Shown: piece by piece, positions 32,110 through 39,337 of the stretch | Layout: every line of letters begins with the position of its first letter | How positions within the stretch are numbered: the stretch's first letter is position 1 | From: Actinoplanes campanulatus | Lineage (GTDB): Bacteria > Actinomycetota > Actinomycetes > Mycobacteriales > Micromonosporaceae | Length of the DNA stretch: 64,000 nt | NCBI RefSeq assembly: GCF_014647795.1 | Contig: NZ_BMPW01000014.1 | Location: forward strand, 1-64,000 | Direction of reading: 5' to 3' | Position numbers and translations under genes: made by a program | Notes under the pieces: generated by a model | Database searches by the model: none | What the model was told of the DNA's origin: nothing | What the model saw: the letters and a program-made list of their open reading frames with translations, nothing else

Positions 32110-33002
32110 GCGGCGGCCGCCGGCGCGTGCAGGCGACGGGACAGGCCGAGGGTGCCGGCGACGGCGGCGACCACCGTCGGATGGTGGTCGTGCAGGAAGG
32201 CTTCGCCGGGCTCGTCCGGGCCGGGCTCGGCGTCGCGCGGCAGACGGCCGTCGGGGCGCTGCACCTCCGCCAGCCCGGTCCAGGCTTCCGGCGGGCACAC
32301 CGGCGCGGGCAGGCAGGCGTCGACCATCAGCAGCTCGCCGACCAGGTCCCATGCGGCGATCTCGGTCCACACGTCGAGCCACACCGGCAGCCAGACTTCC
32401 AGGTAGCCGACCATCTCCGGGGTGAGGCCGCCGGGGTCGGCGCCCCAGTCGGTGAGGTGGAAGACCGTGTGGGTCATGCCGTAGGCGGTTGTCCGGTCGA
32501 TGAGCCATGGCGCGGTAGCAGCGCCCAGCCAGGTTCGCGCCGCTAAGGCCGTCATGTCGGCGGACGGCTCCAGGCCGGTGATCCGGGCGGCGTTCGCCAC
32601 CGCGAGGCGCCGGTTCGGCACCAGTTCCCTCGTGTGCTCGGGTCGGGTCCGCCGGAGATGCCGCAGCAGCTCCTCGAGGGCCGGATGCCGTAGACCTGCC
32701 CGGGCGAAATGGGCGTAGATCTCCAGCGGGTCGGTGGATGCCGGATTCTCCGCCTGGCAGGCGTAGAGCGCGTCGCCGCGGCCCAGCTCCCACCAGGCGT
32801 ACTCGAGCAGATCACGGGCGACCTGCCGCTGGCCCGCTCCGGCCACTCCCTCACGCAAGATGATCGCCGCGGCCAGCGCCGTCTCGCCGAGCGACTTGTA
32901 TGTGCTGTCGTCGTCCGGATCCAGGCGCAGATGGTGGATTCCGCCGCTCAGCCAACTGGTGGCCGACTCCGCCAGCCGGTGGGCGGCCACGGTGGCGGTC
33001 AT
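32106..33002 (-). CDS. Uncharacterised helical protein (possible DUF6895 type), cassette gene 3
   Basis: Protein of 298 residues, almost wholly alpha-helical, no signal peptide or membrane span. Segments such as YKSLGETALAAAIILREGVA, ARDLLEYAWWELGRGDALYA and AAWDLVGELLMVDACLPAPV repeat helix pairs, and EVQRPDGRLPRD resembles the Q..DG turn of alpha/alpha-toroid proteins (terpene cyclase or prenyltransferase type). It may correspond to the actinobacterial DUF6895 family, which I recall only loosely. The ATG at 33002 overlaps the stop of the 212-residue gene (ATGA), and its own stop overlaps the hydrolase start. Function unknown; the coupling says it acts with the peptide, its partner and the hydrolase. 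Confidence 0.6.
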   Translation of the reverse strand: MTATVAAHRLAESATSWLSGGIHHLRLDPDDDSTYKSLGETALAAAIILREGVAGAGQRQVARDLLEYAWWELGRGDALYACQAENPASTDPLEIYAHFARAGLRHPALEELLRHLRRTRPEHTRELVPNRRLAVANAARITGLEPSADMTALAARTWLGAATAPWLIDRTTAYGMTHTVFHLTDWGADPGGLTPEMVGYLEVWLPVWLDVWTEIAAWDLVGELLMVDACLPAPVCPPEAWTGLAEVQRPDGRLPRDAEPGPDEPGEAFLHDHHPTVVAAVAGTLGLSRRLHAPAAAA

Positions 33003-33637
33003 CGCCGCATCCGATCGCAGACGGCCACGTCGAGAGCGGTCCGGGCGGCGGCGCCGCCCAGCAGCCGGAGGTGGTCGAGCAGGAGGCCGGTGTCCAGCGG
33101 CACGCGCACGCCGTACCACTGAAGGAGGACCAGCCAGCGGGTGAGCGCCGCCGCGGTCGGATGATCGCGCCGCATCGTCGCTCGCGCCGCCCCTCGGGCG
33201 ATGGCCGCGGGCCGGTCCCGGACCGCGTCGTGCAGCGGGCCGTCGAGTTTCGGCGTGGCCAGGGCGGAGAGCGCCACGAGCGCACCGGCGAAGGTCTTCC
33301 AGGAGTCGCCCGCGTGGAACGGCAGAGCGTCCGGAATCCGGTGGGTGACGCCGGCGGCGCGCTGCATGGCCCACTCCTGCCAGTCGGCCACCGGATCCGG
33401 GCCCGGCTGTGCGAACGTGCCGACGGCCTCGATGAGAATCGCGCGGTCGTCCGGGCCGGGCAGGGCGGCGCCGGCCATCGTGTCGGCGCCGAGGATGCGG
33501 ATCGCGGCGAGCGCGCGGGAACGGGACGGGCACACGGCAACGAACTGTGCCGGCGAACCCGTGTCATGGCCGGATTCGAGTCCGTCCACGACACGGGTCG
33601 CCAACTCGTTGACCGCCTGCTCGTAGCCGGCGGTCAG
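32999..33637 (-). CDS. Uncharacterised protein, cassette gene 2 (probable CTG start)
   Basis: Protein of up to 212 residues with no recognised domain, mainly helical, with a helix TAGYEQAVNELATRVVDGLE at the start and the central segment DALPFHAGDSWKTFAGALVA. No ATG or GTG sits at the expected place. A TTG at 33604 would shorten the first helix. A CTG at 33637 overlaps the stop of the peptide gene as CTGA, mirroring the ATGA overlaps downstream, and has AAGAGGG four bases before it; I prefer this start. Its stop overlaps the next gene. The only clue to function is coupling with the peptide, the helical protein and the serine hydrolase. Confidence 0.55.
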   Translation of the reverse strand: MTAGYEQAVNELATRVVDGLESGHDTGSPAQFVAVCPSRSRALAAIRILGADTMAGAALPGPDDRAILIEAVGTFAQPGPDPVADWQEWAMQRAAGVTHRIPDALPFHAGDSWKTFAGALVALSALATPKLDGPLHDAVRDRPAAIARGAARATMRRDHPTAAALTRWLVLLQWYGVRVPLDTGLLLDHLRLLGGAAARTALDVAVCDRMRR

Positions 33638-33807
33638 CGGGCCCTCTTCGGCCGCGGCGCCGACAGCAGAAGCATCAGCGGGTCGCCGCTGGCCATCGGT
33701 GGGCCGATCGGGACGCCGCTCGTCGGGGCTTCGGGCCGCCGCGACAACTCGGTCACCGCCGCCCGATCAACGGTCTCGTCCACCCTGATCAGGGTGTGGG
33801 TGCTCAT
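33634..33807 (-). CDS. 57-residue peptide, first gene of the four-gene cassette
   Basis: Short peptide without signal sequence. The N-terminal half is charged and helical (STHTLIRVDETVDRAAVTEL), the middle is rich in Pro/Gly/Ser (EAPTSGVPIGPPMASG) and the end is a hydrophobic patch followed by a basic tail (DPLMLLLSAPRPKRAR). This leader-like plus core-like layout resembles a ribosomal peptide precursor, but there are few Cys/Ser/Thr for modification and no modifying enzyme is recognised nearby. AAGGAG lies six bases before the ATG and is itself inside a small hairpin (33814-33827). Its stop codon overlaps the next gene. Unrelated possibilities: a small regulatory or chaperone-like partner. 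Confidence 0.55.
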   Translation of the reverse strand: MSTHTLIRVDETVDRAAVTELSRRPEAPTSGVPIGPPMASGDPLMLLLSAPRPKRAR

Positions 33808-33813
33808 CGTGCA

Positions 33814-33827
33814 CTCCTTTCGAGGAG
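33814..33827 (-). promoter_or_regulatory. Hairpin masking the peptide gene's ribosome binding site
   Basis: On the minus strand CTCCT-CGAA-AGGAG forms a perfect 5-bp stem with a 4-base loop, and its 3' arm is the Shine-Dalgarno sequence of the 57-residue peptide gene. It could limit or regulate translation of the whole coupled cassette. Confidence 0.4.
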
Positions 33828-33880
33828 GTTCGACTCCGCGAATCACCCTAAAGAATCAAAACGCTCAAGAAGCCGTAGAT

Positions 33881-34516
33881 CTATTCATATCGCAGCCCCG
33901 ACTTCGACGGCCCACGCCCATCGAAGCCGGTGGCGATCAGGTAGAGGGCCGCCATGTATGTCGCCATCACCAGCACGCCGTGGCCGGGCGGTTCGAACCC
34001 GGCCGCGCCGAGGCCGATCAGCGCGTCCGAGACCAGGAAACACGCGCCACCGGCGGCGACCCGCCGGGAGACCCCTGCCGCTGCCGCCGCCATCGCGGTC
34101 AGCGCCAGGCTGTAGATCATCACCGGTACGCGCAGAGCGCCCAGCCGGCTCCACAGCAGAAGGTTCGCGCCCGCCCAGACCACCCCGTACCCGATCATCG
34201 CCGCGACCGGTGGCCGCGACCGGCGCAGGAACGCCACGATCAGGGTGATCTGCGTACCGAGGAAGAACAGCATCCCGATCAGGAACGCGGTCTGCCCCGG
34301 GATCAGCAGCGCGATGTCCCCGGCGGTGGCGCAGACCAGCGCCAGCGTGATCGGGCCCGGCTTGCGCAGGTGCGCGATGAGAAGCGGCGCCAGCAGCGGT
34401 TTCGCCACCCATTGCAGGGCGGTGACGTCCGCCGCGACCGCGACGATCTCGACCGCCGCCGCGACGGCGAACAGGGTGAGCGGCAGGTCCAGGCGCCGCG
34501 CCGTCGTCGTGCTCAT
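33881..34516 (-). CDS. Lysoplasmalogenase (YhhN/TMEM86 family)
   Basis: Integral membrane hydrolase of 211 residues with seven to eight spans. YhhN-family features: QWVAKPLLAPLLIAHLRKPG, CATAGDIALLIPGQTAFLIG with the conserved Asp, and FLVSDALIGLGAAGF with a second conserved Asp near the end. Family enzymes cleave the vinyl ether bond of lysoplasmalogens, releasing aldehyde. The ATG overlaps the stop of the sterol-desaturase-type gene (ATGA), so the two are made together; both families act on ether lipids in animals. Function as a lipid ether hydrolase here is inferred from family and pairing. Confidence 0.8.
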   Translation of the reverse strand: MSTTTARRLDLPLTLFAVAAAVEIVAVAADVTALQWVAKPLLAPLLIAHLRKPGPITLALVCATAGDIALLIPGQTAFLIGMLFFLGTQITLIVAFLRRSRPPVAAMIGYGVVWAGANLLLWSRLGALRVPVMIYSLALTAMAAAAAGVSRRVAAGGACFLVSDALIGLGAAGFEPPGHGVLVMATYMAALYLIATGFDGRGPSKSGLRYE

Positions 34517-35340
34517 GCCGCCGGCTGCCAACCCGGGCGGCCGAACAGGAACCCGGCTCGGTGGCGCCAACTCGTCGCCGCCCGCACGTCCCGCCAGATC
34601 GCCGCGTACTCGTGGGTGGCGACCTTGAGCGGGTTGAACGTCTGGAGGTTGGTCGTCAGGCCGTAGCTGACGCGCTCCCCCTCCGGCTCGAAACTGCCGA
34701 ACAGCCGGTCCCAGACGATCAGGATGCCGCCGTAGTTGCGGTCCAGGTAGGGGTCGTTGGAGCCGTGGTGCACCCGGTGGTGCGACGGGGTGTTGAAGAA
34801 CCACTCGATCGGCCGGGGCAGCCGGTCGATCCGCTCGGTGTGCAGGAAGAACTGGTAGGCCAGGCTGATCGACTGCTGGAGGAAGATCATCCAGGGCGGG
34901 AATCCGAGGGCCGCCAGCCCCAGCCAGAACGGCAGCGAGGTCATCGGCGTCCAGCTCTGCCGCAGCGCCGTGGAGAAGTTGAAGTACTGGCTGGAATGGT
35001 GCACCACGTGCCCGGCCCAGAGCAGTCGCACCTCGTGGTGCAGCCGGTGGAACCAGTAGTAGGCGAAGTCGTCGGCGAAGAACAGCAGCACCCACACCCA
35101 CCAGTCGTGCGGGTCCAGTTTGACCGGGCTGAGCACGTAGAGCCCGGCGAACAGCACCGCGGTGAACAGCTTCCACGGCACGCCGATGATCTGGCTGCCC
35201 ACACCCATGGACAGGCTGGTGGCGGTGTCACGGGCCTCGTAGCCCCGCTCCTCGTCGTCCGGCAGGAACCGGAACGACAGGACCTCCATGACTATCAGTA
35301 ACAGGAACGCCGGGACGGCGTAGAGGACGGCGGGAATCAT
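34513..35340 (-). CDS. Sterol desaturase / fatty acid hydroxylase-superfamily di-iron enzyme
   Basis: Membrane-bound di-iron oxygenase of 275 residues. The histidine boxes are clear: WFHRLHHE, GHVVHHSSQ and PSHHRVHHGSN, which ligate the two irons. Four hydrophobic segments anchor it, including the N-terminal PAVLYAVPAFLLLIVMEVLS. Among relatives are sterol C5 desaturases, carotenoid hydroxylases and alkylglycerol monooxygenase; LDRNYGGILIVWDRLFGSFE near the end is typical of the alkylglycerol-monooxygenase-like bacterial group. It is translationally coupled to a lysoplasmalogenase. The ribosome binding site is weak. A hairpin lies 32-60 bases upstream and a GntR regulator gene precedes it on the same strand. 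Confidence 0.83.
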   Translation of the reverse strand: MIPAVLYAVPAFLLLIVMEVLSFRFLPDDEERGYEARDTATSLSMGVGSQIIGVPWKLFTAVLFAGLYVLSPVKLDPHDWWVWVLLFFADDFAYYWFHRLHHEVRLLWAGHVVHHSSQYFNFSTALRQSWTPMTSLPFWLGLAALGFPPWMIFLQQSISLAYQFFLHTERIDRLPRPIEWFFNTPSHHRVHHGSNDPYLDRNYGGILIVWDRLFGSFEPEGERVSYGLTTNLQTFNPLKVATHEYAAIWRDVRAATSWRHRAGFLFGRPGWQPAA

Positions 35341-35371
35341 TCCGGGGGCTTGTCCAATCCGTGGGGTGAGC

Positions 35372-35400
35372 CGGGGCGGTCGTCGGTGGTCACCGCCCCG
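35372..35400 (-). terminator. Hairpin between the GntR gene and the desaturase gene
   Basis: A perfect 9-bp stem (CGGGGCGGT with its complement) and 11-base loop. Position suggests a terminator for the GntR transcript or an attenuator in the leader of the desaturase operon. Confidence 0.4.
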
Positions 35401-35596
35401 ACCGGGACAGGGGTCATCGCCGCGTCTCCGCCAAGGCGGTCACACGGTCTCGTCTTCGTTTCCGCACGGCGTGCTTCACGGACGCCGCAGCCGTTCCTCC
35501 GCGGATGGCTTCGTCGGCGGCTTTCCGTGGGCGGGCGCTGCCTCGCCTCGGGTGGCTTGTCGGCTTCGTTGTGGGCTCGACCGGCGCCGCCCGTCG

Positions 35597-36337
35597 TCAG
35601 CCGCGTTCGGAAGTGGTCTCACCGGCTTCGTCGTGGGCGGCGGCCGCGCCGATCGCGGTCAGCGCGAGCAGCTCACGGGCCGTGCGCTGCGCGCCGGCCA
35701 CGTCGCCCCGGGCGATCTGATCGGACAACCTACGGTGGGCGGCCACGTCCAGGAGCTCAGCGGTACGCCGGGGAGCGGGCACATGACCGACCGCGAGCGC
35801 CCCGGCGGTGAGGCTGTTGAAGGCGAGCAGGTAGGCGATGTTCCCGGAACCCTCGATGATCCGCCGCCACAGCGCCAGGTCGGCCTCCCCCATCCTGGCC
35901 AGATCGGGGATGGCCGCCGCATAACGGTCGACGGCCTCGGTGATCGCCGCCCGCGCCCCGGGTGCGGCCCGCTCGGCGCACAGCCGGGCGGCGTCGGCAC
36001 CGATGCAGGCACGCATCTCCAGAACATCCCGTTCGAGCGTGGCGACGGGCAGCACGTCCTCGGCGCCGGCGAGCGCCATCGTCAGGTCGAGACCCGCGGT
36101 GGCCCGCCAGTCCAGCACCCGGGTCGCTCCGCCCTGACTCACCTGCACCAGCCCGAGCTGCTGCAACCGCCGCAGTGCCTCGCGGACCGCATGCCGGTTG
36201 ACCTCGAACGTCGCGGACAGCTCACGCTCACTGGGCAGCGCCTCGTCGGCGGCGTAGCGACCGCTGACGATGGCGTCACGCAGCCGCCCGAACACCTGAT
36301 CCGACACGGACTGCCGGGAGATCGGCTCGAACGTCAT
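35597..36337 (-). CDS. GntR-family regulator, FCD (FadR-like) subfamily
   Basis: DNA-binding repressor of 246 residues. The winged helix is typical: SVSDQVFGRLRDAIVSGRYA, LPSERELSATFEVNRHAVRE, ALRRLQQLGLVQVSQGGATR. The C-terminal ~150 residues are an FCD ligand domain (EMRACIGADAARLCAERAAP, AHRRLSDQIARGDVAGAQRT). The ATG at 36337 starts the winged helix region cleanly. A FadR-type palindrome lies 35-53 bases upstream, indicating autoregulation. Genes downstream on the same strand encode lipid-active membrane enzymes, so a fatty acid or acyl-CoA ligand is plausible; this is inference from the operator and neighbours. Confidence 0.87.
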   Translation of the reverse strand: MTFEPISRQSVSDQVFGRLRDAIVSGRYAADEALPSERELSATFEVNRHAVREALRRLQQLGLVQVSQGGATRVLDWRATAGLDLTMALAGAEDVLPVATLERDVLEMRACIGADAARLCAERAAPGARAAITEAVDRYAAAIPDLARMGEADLALWRRIIEGSGNIAYLLAFNSLTAGALAVGHVPAPRRTAELLDVAAHRRLSDQIARGDVAGAQRTARELLALTAIGAAAAHDEAGETTSERG

Positions 36338-36371
36338 GCCGGGAAGTGTGCCCGCCCTCACACCAACCCGT

Positions 36372-36390
36372 CAACTGGTTGGACCAGTTG
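36372..36390. promoter_or_regulatory. FadR-like operator before the GntR gene
   Basis: CAACTGGT and ACCAGTTG in perfect inverted repeat around TGG. It closely matches the known FadR site AACTGGTCnGACCAGTT and the general FCD-GntR pattern TnGTnnnACnA. Confidence 0.7.
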
Positions 36391-36437
36391 GCCGGCGACT
36401 TCTGAGCCATGGCCGCCCCACGGCCCGGCGAACGCCG

Positions 36438-36984
36438 TCAACCACTTCGTGCGACGGCCTCGGCGAAGGCCCGCATCGGGGCCGACCAGCCGTTCGGATC
36501 GCCCCAGCAGAAGTCGTGCGCGCCGGGCAGCTCGACGTAGCCGCCGGTCGCCAGACTCCGGGCCCACCGCGCCGTGCACATCGGATCCTCCCGGCCCCGC
36601 AGCACCAGGATCGGCGCCGTCACTCCGCGCAATGACTCCTCGATGACATGCCGTCGATGGACGCGCACCAGATGCGCGATGAGGCGCGGCCCGGCACGCC
36701 GCCATTCCGGCCACTGCGTGGCGAGGACGCCGGGAGCCTCACGACGTCCGGCCAGCAACCAGCGGTGGAACAGGCGGTCCGGCCGGCGATGGGCGGGATC
36801 GGTCATCGGCGCCGCCAGCACCAGCCCGGCCACCCTCGGGTCCCGGCTCGCGGCCTCGGCGGCCACCTGTGTTCCGCTGGAGTGCCCGGCGAGAATCACC
36901 GGGTACCGCATGTTTCCGGCCAGCCAGTCGGCGACCGCACCCCCGTAATCCGCGACCGATAGGCGCTCCGGATCAGTTCCGGCT
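36438..36984 (-). pseudogene. 5'-truncated alpha/beta hydrolase
   Basis: The remaining ~182 codons carry the C-terminal two thirds of an alpha/beta hydrolase: LSVADYGGAVADWLAGNMRY, the nucleophile elbow AGHSSGTQVAAEAA, VAGLVLAAPMTDPAHRRPDR, the acid-residue segment APILVLRGREDPMCTARWAR and the histidine in LPGAHDFCWGDP. The N-terminal strands with the oxyanion HG motif are missing: at 36985, exactly where homology stops, a hairpin-bearing repeat element begins. The open frame runs on through the element but encodes nothing hydrolase-like. Probably inactivated by insertion or recombination of that element. Confidence 0.65.
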
Positions 36985-37049
36985 GGTCGTGAGGGCTGTC
37001 TCGGAGCGTTCGAGACAGCCCCGGCGACCAGCCGGGCAAGATCGACCAC
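36985..37049. repeat. Intergenic hairpin element, copy A
   Basis: Opens with GGTCGT, contains a perfect 10-bp hairpin (36994-37003 with 37011-37020, loop 7) and ends with a 23-base segment (37027-37049) identical to 39570-39592 of copy B. It abuts the truncated alpha/beta hydrolase. Confidence 0.7.
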
Positions 37050-37132
37050 ACCTGAAGTGGACAGATCCGAGGCGGAGAAGTGGTCACAGCCGGTTCGTAC
37101 CCGGTGGTTCGGGGCATCAACCGGCGGTGGGG

Positions 37133-38278
37133 ATGCCGCGTGAGGTCGCCGGGTTCGACTCCGCGACGGGGATGGTCGTGGCGCTGGCCCGATTCCTGCA
37201 CGGGCTCGGCACCCCGCCACTGGGCGATCCGCTGATCCACCTGTGCGCGGCGCTCGGCGTGCCGTGGTTGCCGCAGACCGTGCTCATACCCGTACGCCAA
37301 AGGGGTTTGAATCCCGATGAACCGCGACGCGCGGCAGACGCCTTCGACCGCACCGCTCGCGCCCTGCTGGACGGCAATCCCGACCTGGTGCTGCACCACA
37401 TGCACGACCCGGTGCAGGACCGGCTGACGCTGCGCCGGATCGCCTGTTTCCGGGTCAAACGGACCCGGCTCGGGCGCGCCTACGAGGAGTTCCTGACCGA
37501 TGTGCTGGAACCCGGCGGGACGGTGCTGCTGGCGGAATGTAGGCAGACATGGCCGGTCTCGTCGCGGGGCGAGCGGCACGTGTTCCAGTTCGGGGCGGTC
37601 GGTGGCCTGCCGCCGCACGAGTCGACAGCAGCGCACGCGTCCGCGACTATCTGCGCCGCTACCGGGTTCCGGCCGGGCGGTGGGAGGCGCCGCCCGTGGA
37701 CGGCACGGCGCCGGGCCGAGTGGGGATTCGAGCCGGGGCTCCGTGACGACGTCCGACGGTTCGCGAAGGAACGCGGCTACCGGGTGGCGCGTCTGGTCCA
37801 CGACGAGCCGGAGGACCTCAGCACACTCGTCGCCGATCTCTATCGTCGCTGGTACCGGCGTCGCGGGCGGCCCACGAACCGGTTGCTGATCGAGTCGTTC
37901 ATGCTGCTGGACCCATGGTGGACGCTGCGCACCGGCAGCGTCCCGTACTGGACGCTGTTCCCGGTGCGGCCGTCGCTCGACCGGCTGCACCGCTATCTGG
38001 ACGGCGCGGACACGTACGATTTCATGCACCTGGGCCTTTTCTGCCACGGCGTCGGGTCGCCGGGTTCGGTGAGCGCGGCGGAATGGCGTGATCTGCTGGG
38101 CCGTGCCGGCGTGAAAGGCGCGTTCGCCGGAGTCTCGCCACGCCGCTATCCGGCCGATCCGGGCACGTTCTTCGAGTTCCCGCGCGCGCTGCGGACTATC
38201 CCGCAACGGCATCCGCTTCCCGAGCCACTCACCCTGAGTGAGGTCGAAGCCTACGTCGGCGGTCAGTACTTCCACTGA
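37133..38278 (+). CDS. Uncharacterised protein with possible compensated frameshift
   Basis: About 381 residues with no domain I can name firmly. The N-terminal half includes MVVALARFLHGLGTPPLGDP and a methyltransferase-like stretch LTDVLEPGGTVLLAECRQTW. The C-terminal half contains WYRRRGRPTNRLLIESFMLL and RLHRYLDGADTYDFMHLGLF. Between about 37617 and 37720 the main frame becomes Arg/Ala-rich and unlike a protein, whereas the next frame reads SARVRDYLRRYRVPAGRWEA and PPVDGTAPG; the native protein probably uses that frame there, so two opposite frameshifts (or sequencing errors) are likely. The start is uncertain: ATG at 37133 or 37172; copy A of the repeat may have removed more 5' sequence. 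Confidence 0.5.
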   Translation: MPREVAGFDSATGMVVALARFLHGLGTPPLGDPLIHLCAALGVPWLPQTVLIPVRQRGLNPDEPRRAADAFDRTARALLDGNPDLVLHHMHDPVQDRLTLRRIACFRVKRTRLGRAYEEFLTDVLEPGGTVLLAECRQTWPVSSRGERHVFQFGAVGGLPPHESTAAHASATICAATGFRPGGGRRRPWTARRRAEWGFEPGLRDDVRRFAKERGYRVARLVHDEPEDLSTLVADLYRRWYRRRGRPTNRLLIESFMLLDPWWTLRTGSVPYWTLFPVRPSLDRLHRYLDGADTYDFMHLGLFCHGVGSPGSVSAAEWRDLLGRAGVKGAFAGVSPRRYPADPGTFFEFPRALRTIPQRHPLPEPLTLSEVEAYVGGQYFH

Positions 38279-38337
38279 TGTGCGGGGACGGAACCGGGCC
38301 GAACATCGTCGGTAACGACCACCGGAGGTGACCGACG

Positions 38338-38919
38338 ATGTACGCACGAATCCAGACCACCGCGTCCCGGCCCGACAACGCCGACAAGCTCGCCCGCGAG
38401 CTGGTCGAAATGATCTCCGGACATCCGGGGAACGCGGGCCTGATCCTGCTCGAGGGCACGCTGATCACGCTGTGGACCAACCGGGAGGACGCCGAACTGG
38501 CCTCGGAACGCTCACAGGCCGGTCGCGGGCCACGCCCGGTGACGATCCAGACCGACGACATCTATCAGATCGAGGACGATCGGCCCGGTACGGCGGCGGG
38601 CCGGCCGGCCACCGCCGGATGGATCGGCTACTTCGACGGGCCGTTGAACGCGGTCCAGCTCGCCACCATCCGCCGCGCCGGCGCGGAACGGATCCGGCCG
38701 GCGCTGCAGAGCCTTCCCGGCCTGGTCCGGACGCTGACCCTGTGGCATCCCGGCGACACGAAGTTCGCCGTCGTCCACCTGGCCACCTCGGCGGACTCAG
38801 TGCGGGAGATCGGCGACGCGGTCATGTCGACGCGGTTGCTCGACGGCGAGGACCCGGCGTTGCTGCCCGGTCCGGACCGGATGGCGACGAGCCCGGTGGT
38901 CGCCTACGAAACCGTGTGA
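38338..38919 (+). CDS. Dimeric alpha/beta-barrel (antibiotic biosynthesis monooxygenase-like) protein
   Basis: Cytoplasmic protein of 193 residues that looks like a tandem of two ferredoxin-like ABM folds. The first runs from MYARIQTTASRPDNADKLAR through HPGNAGLILLEGTLITLWTN; the second from WIGYFDGPLNAVQLATIRRA through LVRTLTLWHPGDTKFAVVHL. Enzymatic ABM proteins oxidise polyketides without cofactor, but many relatives have no known activity, and no catalytic residue can be assigned. GGAGGTGACC lies just before the ATG. It follows the uncharacterised gene by 59 bases and lies between the two copies of the repeat element. Confidence 0.7.
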   Translation: MYARIQTTASRPDNADKLARELVEMISGHPGNAGLILLEGTLITLWTNREDAELASERSQAGRGPRPVTIQTDDIYQIEDDRPGTAAGRPATAGWIGYFDGPLNAVQLATIRRAGAERIRPALQSLPGLVRTLTLWHPGDTKFAVVHLATSADSVREIGDAVMSTRLLDGEDPALLPGPDRMATSPVVAYETV

Positions 38920-39044
38920 TGTGAACCGTCGGCGGTCCGGCGGTGTTCACCCCTGCGAGGGACGACGCCCGGAAAAGTTGTCGTATCCCACGGCTACCTT
39001 GAGGGTCTACCGGTCGAGAGTGTCGCGCGAAGGAGGAGAGCACC

Positions 39045-39320
39045 ATGACTGCCGTTTTGACCGCCGCCCGTGCGGAGGCACTGTTCACCACCGCTCTGGC
39101 CACCGGAAGCCGACCGGCCTACGAGGTCGTTGACGAGGCGATCCGCGTCGCGGTGCGCACACACGGTGGCGTCCGCGGTTGCGCAGCCGACGTGGCCGCC
39201 GAGTATGGCGACTACCCCGAGGTGGCCGTCCCCCGGATGCTGTGGGCGCTGAGCGTCGTCGAGCAGCTGTACCCGGCACGCCGCGAGCGCCCACAGCAGC
39301 GCTGGGCCCTCGTCGCCTGA
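39045..39320 (+). CDS. Small hypothetical protein (91 aa)
   Basis: Cytoplasmic protein of 91 residues, largely helical: ARAEALFTTALATGSRPAYE, VVDEAIRVAVRTHGGVRGCA, VAVPRMLWALSVVEQLYPAR. No family recognised. A strong GAAGGAGGAG ribosome binding site precedes the ATG, and codon use is typical of the genome, so I consider it real. It has its own promoter region (125 bases upstream) and a terminator-like hairpin downstream. It lies between the two hairpin elements. Confidence 0.65.
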   Translation: MTAVLTAARAEALFTTALATGSRPAYEVVDEAIRVAVRTHGGVRGCAADVAAEYGDYPEVAVPRMLWALSVVEQLYPARRERPQQRWALVA

Positions 39321-39337
39321 GCGGTCGGGTTCTCATG

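Noticed and set aside
33604-33606. TTG at 33604 as the start of the second cassette gene
   Set aside because: It would break the first predicted helix and has no ribosome binding site, whereas the CTG at 33637 overlaps the previous stop and has one; kept only as an alternative.
31177-33807. Calling the peptide cassette a known RiPP class (lanthipeptide, lasso peptide, linaridin)
   Set aside because: No lanthionine synthetase, lasso cyclase/protease, PqqD-like leader-binding domain, radical SAM enzyme or dedicated exporter is encoded nearby.
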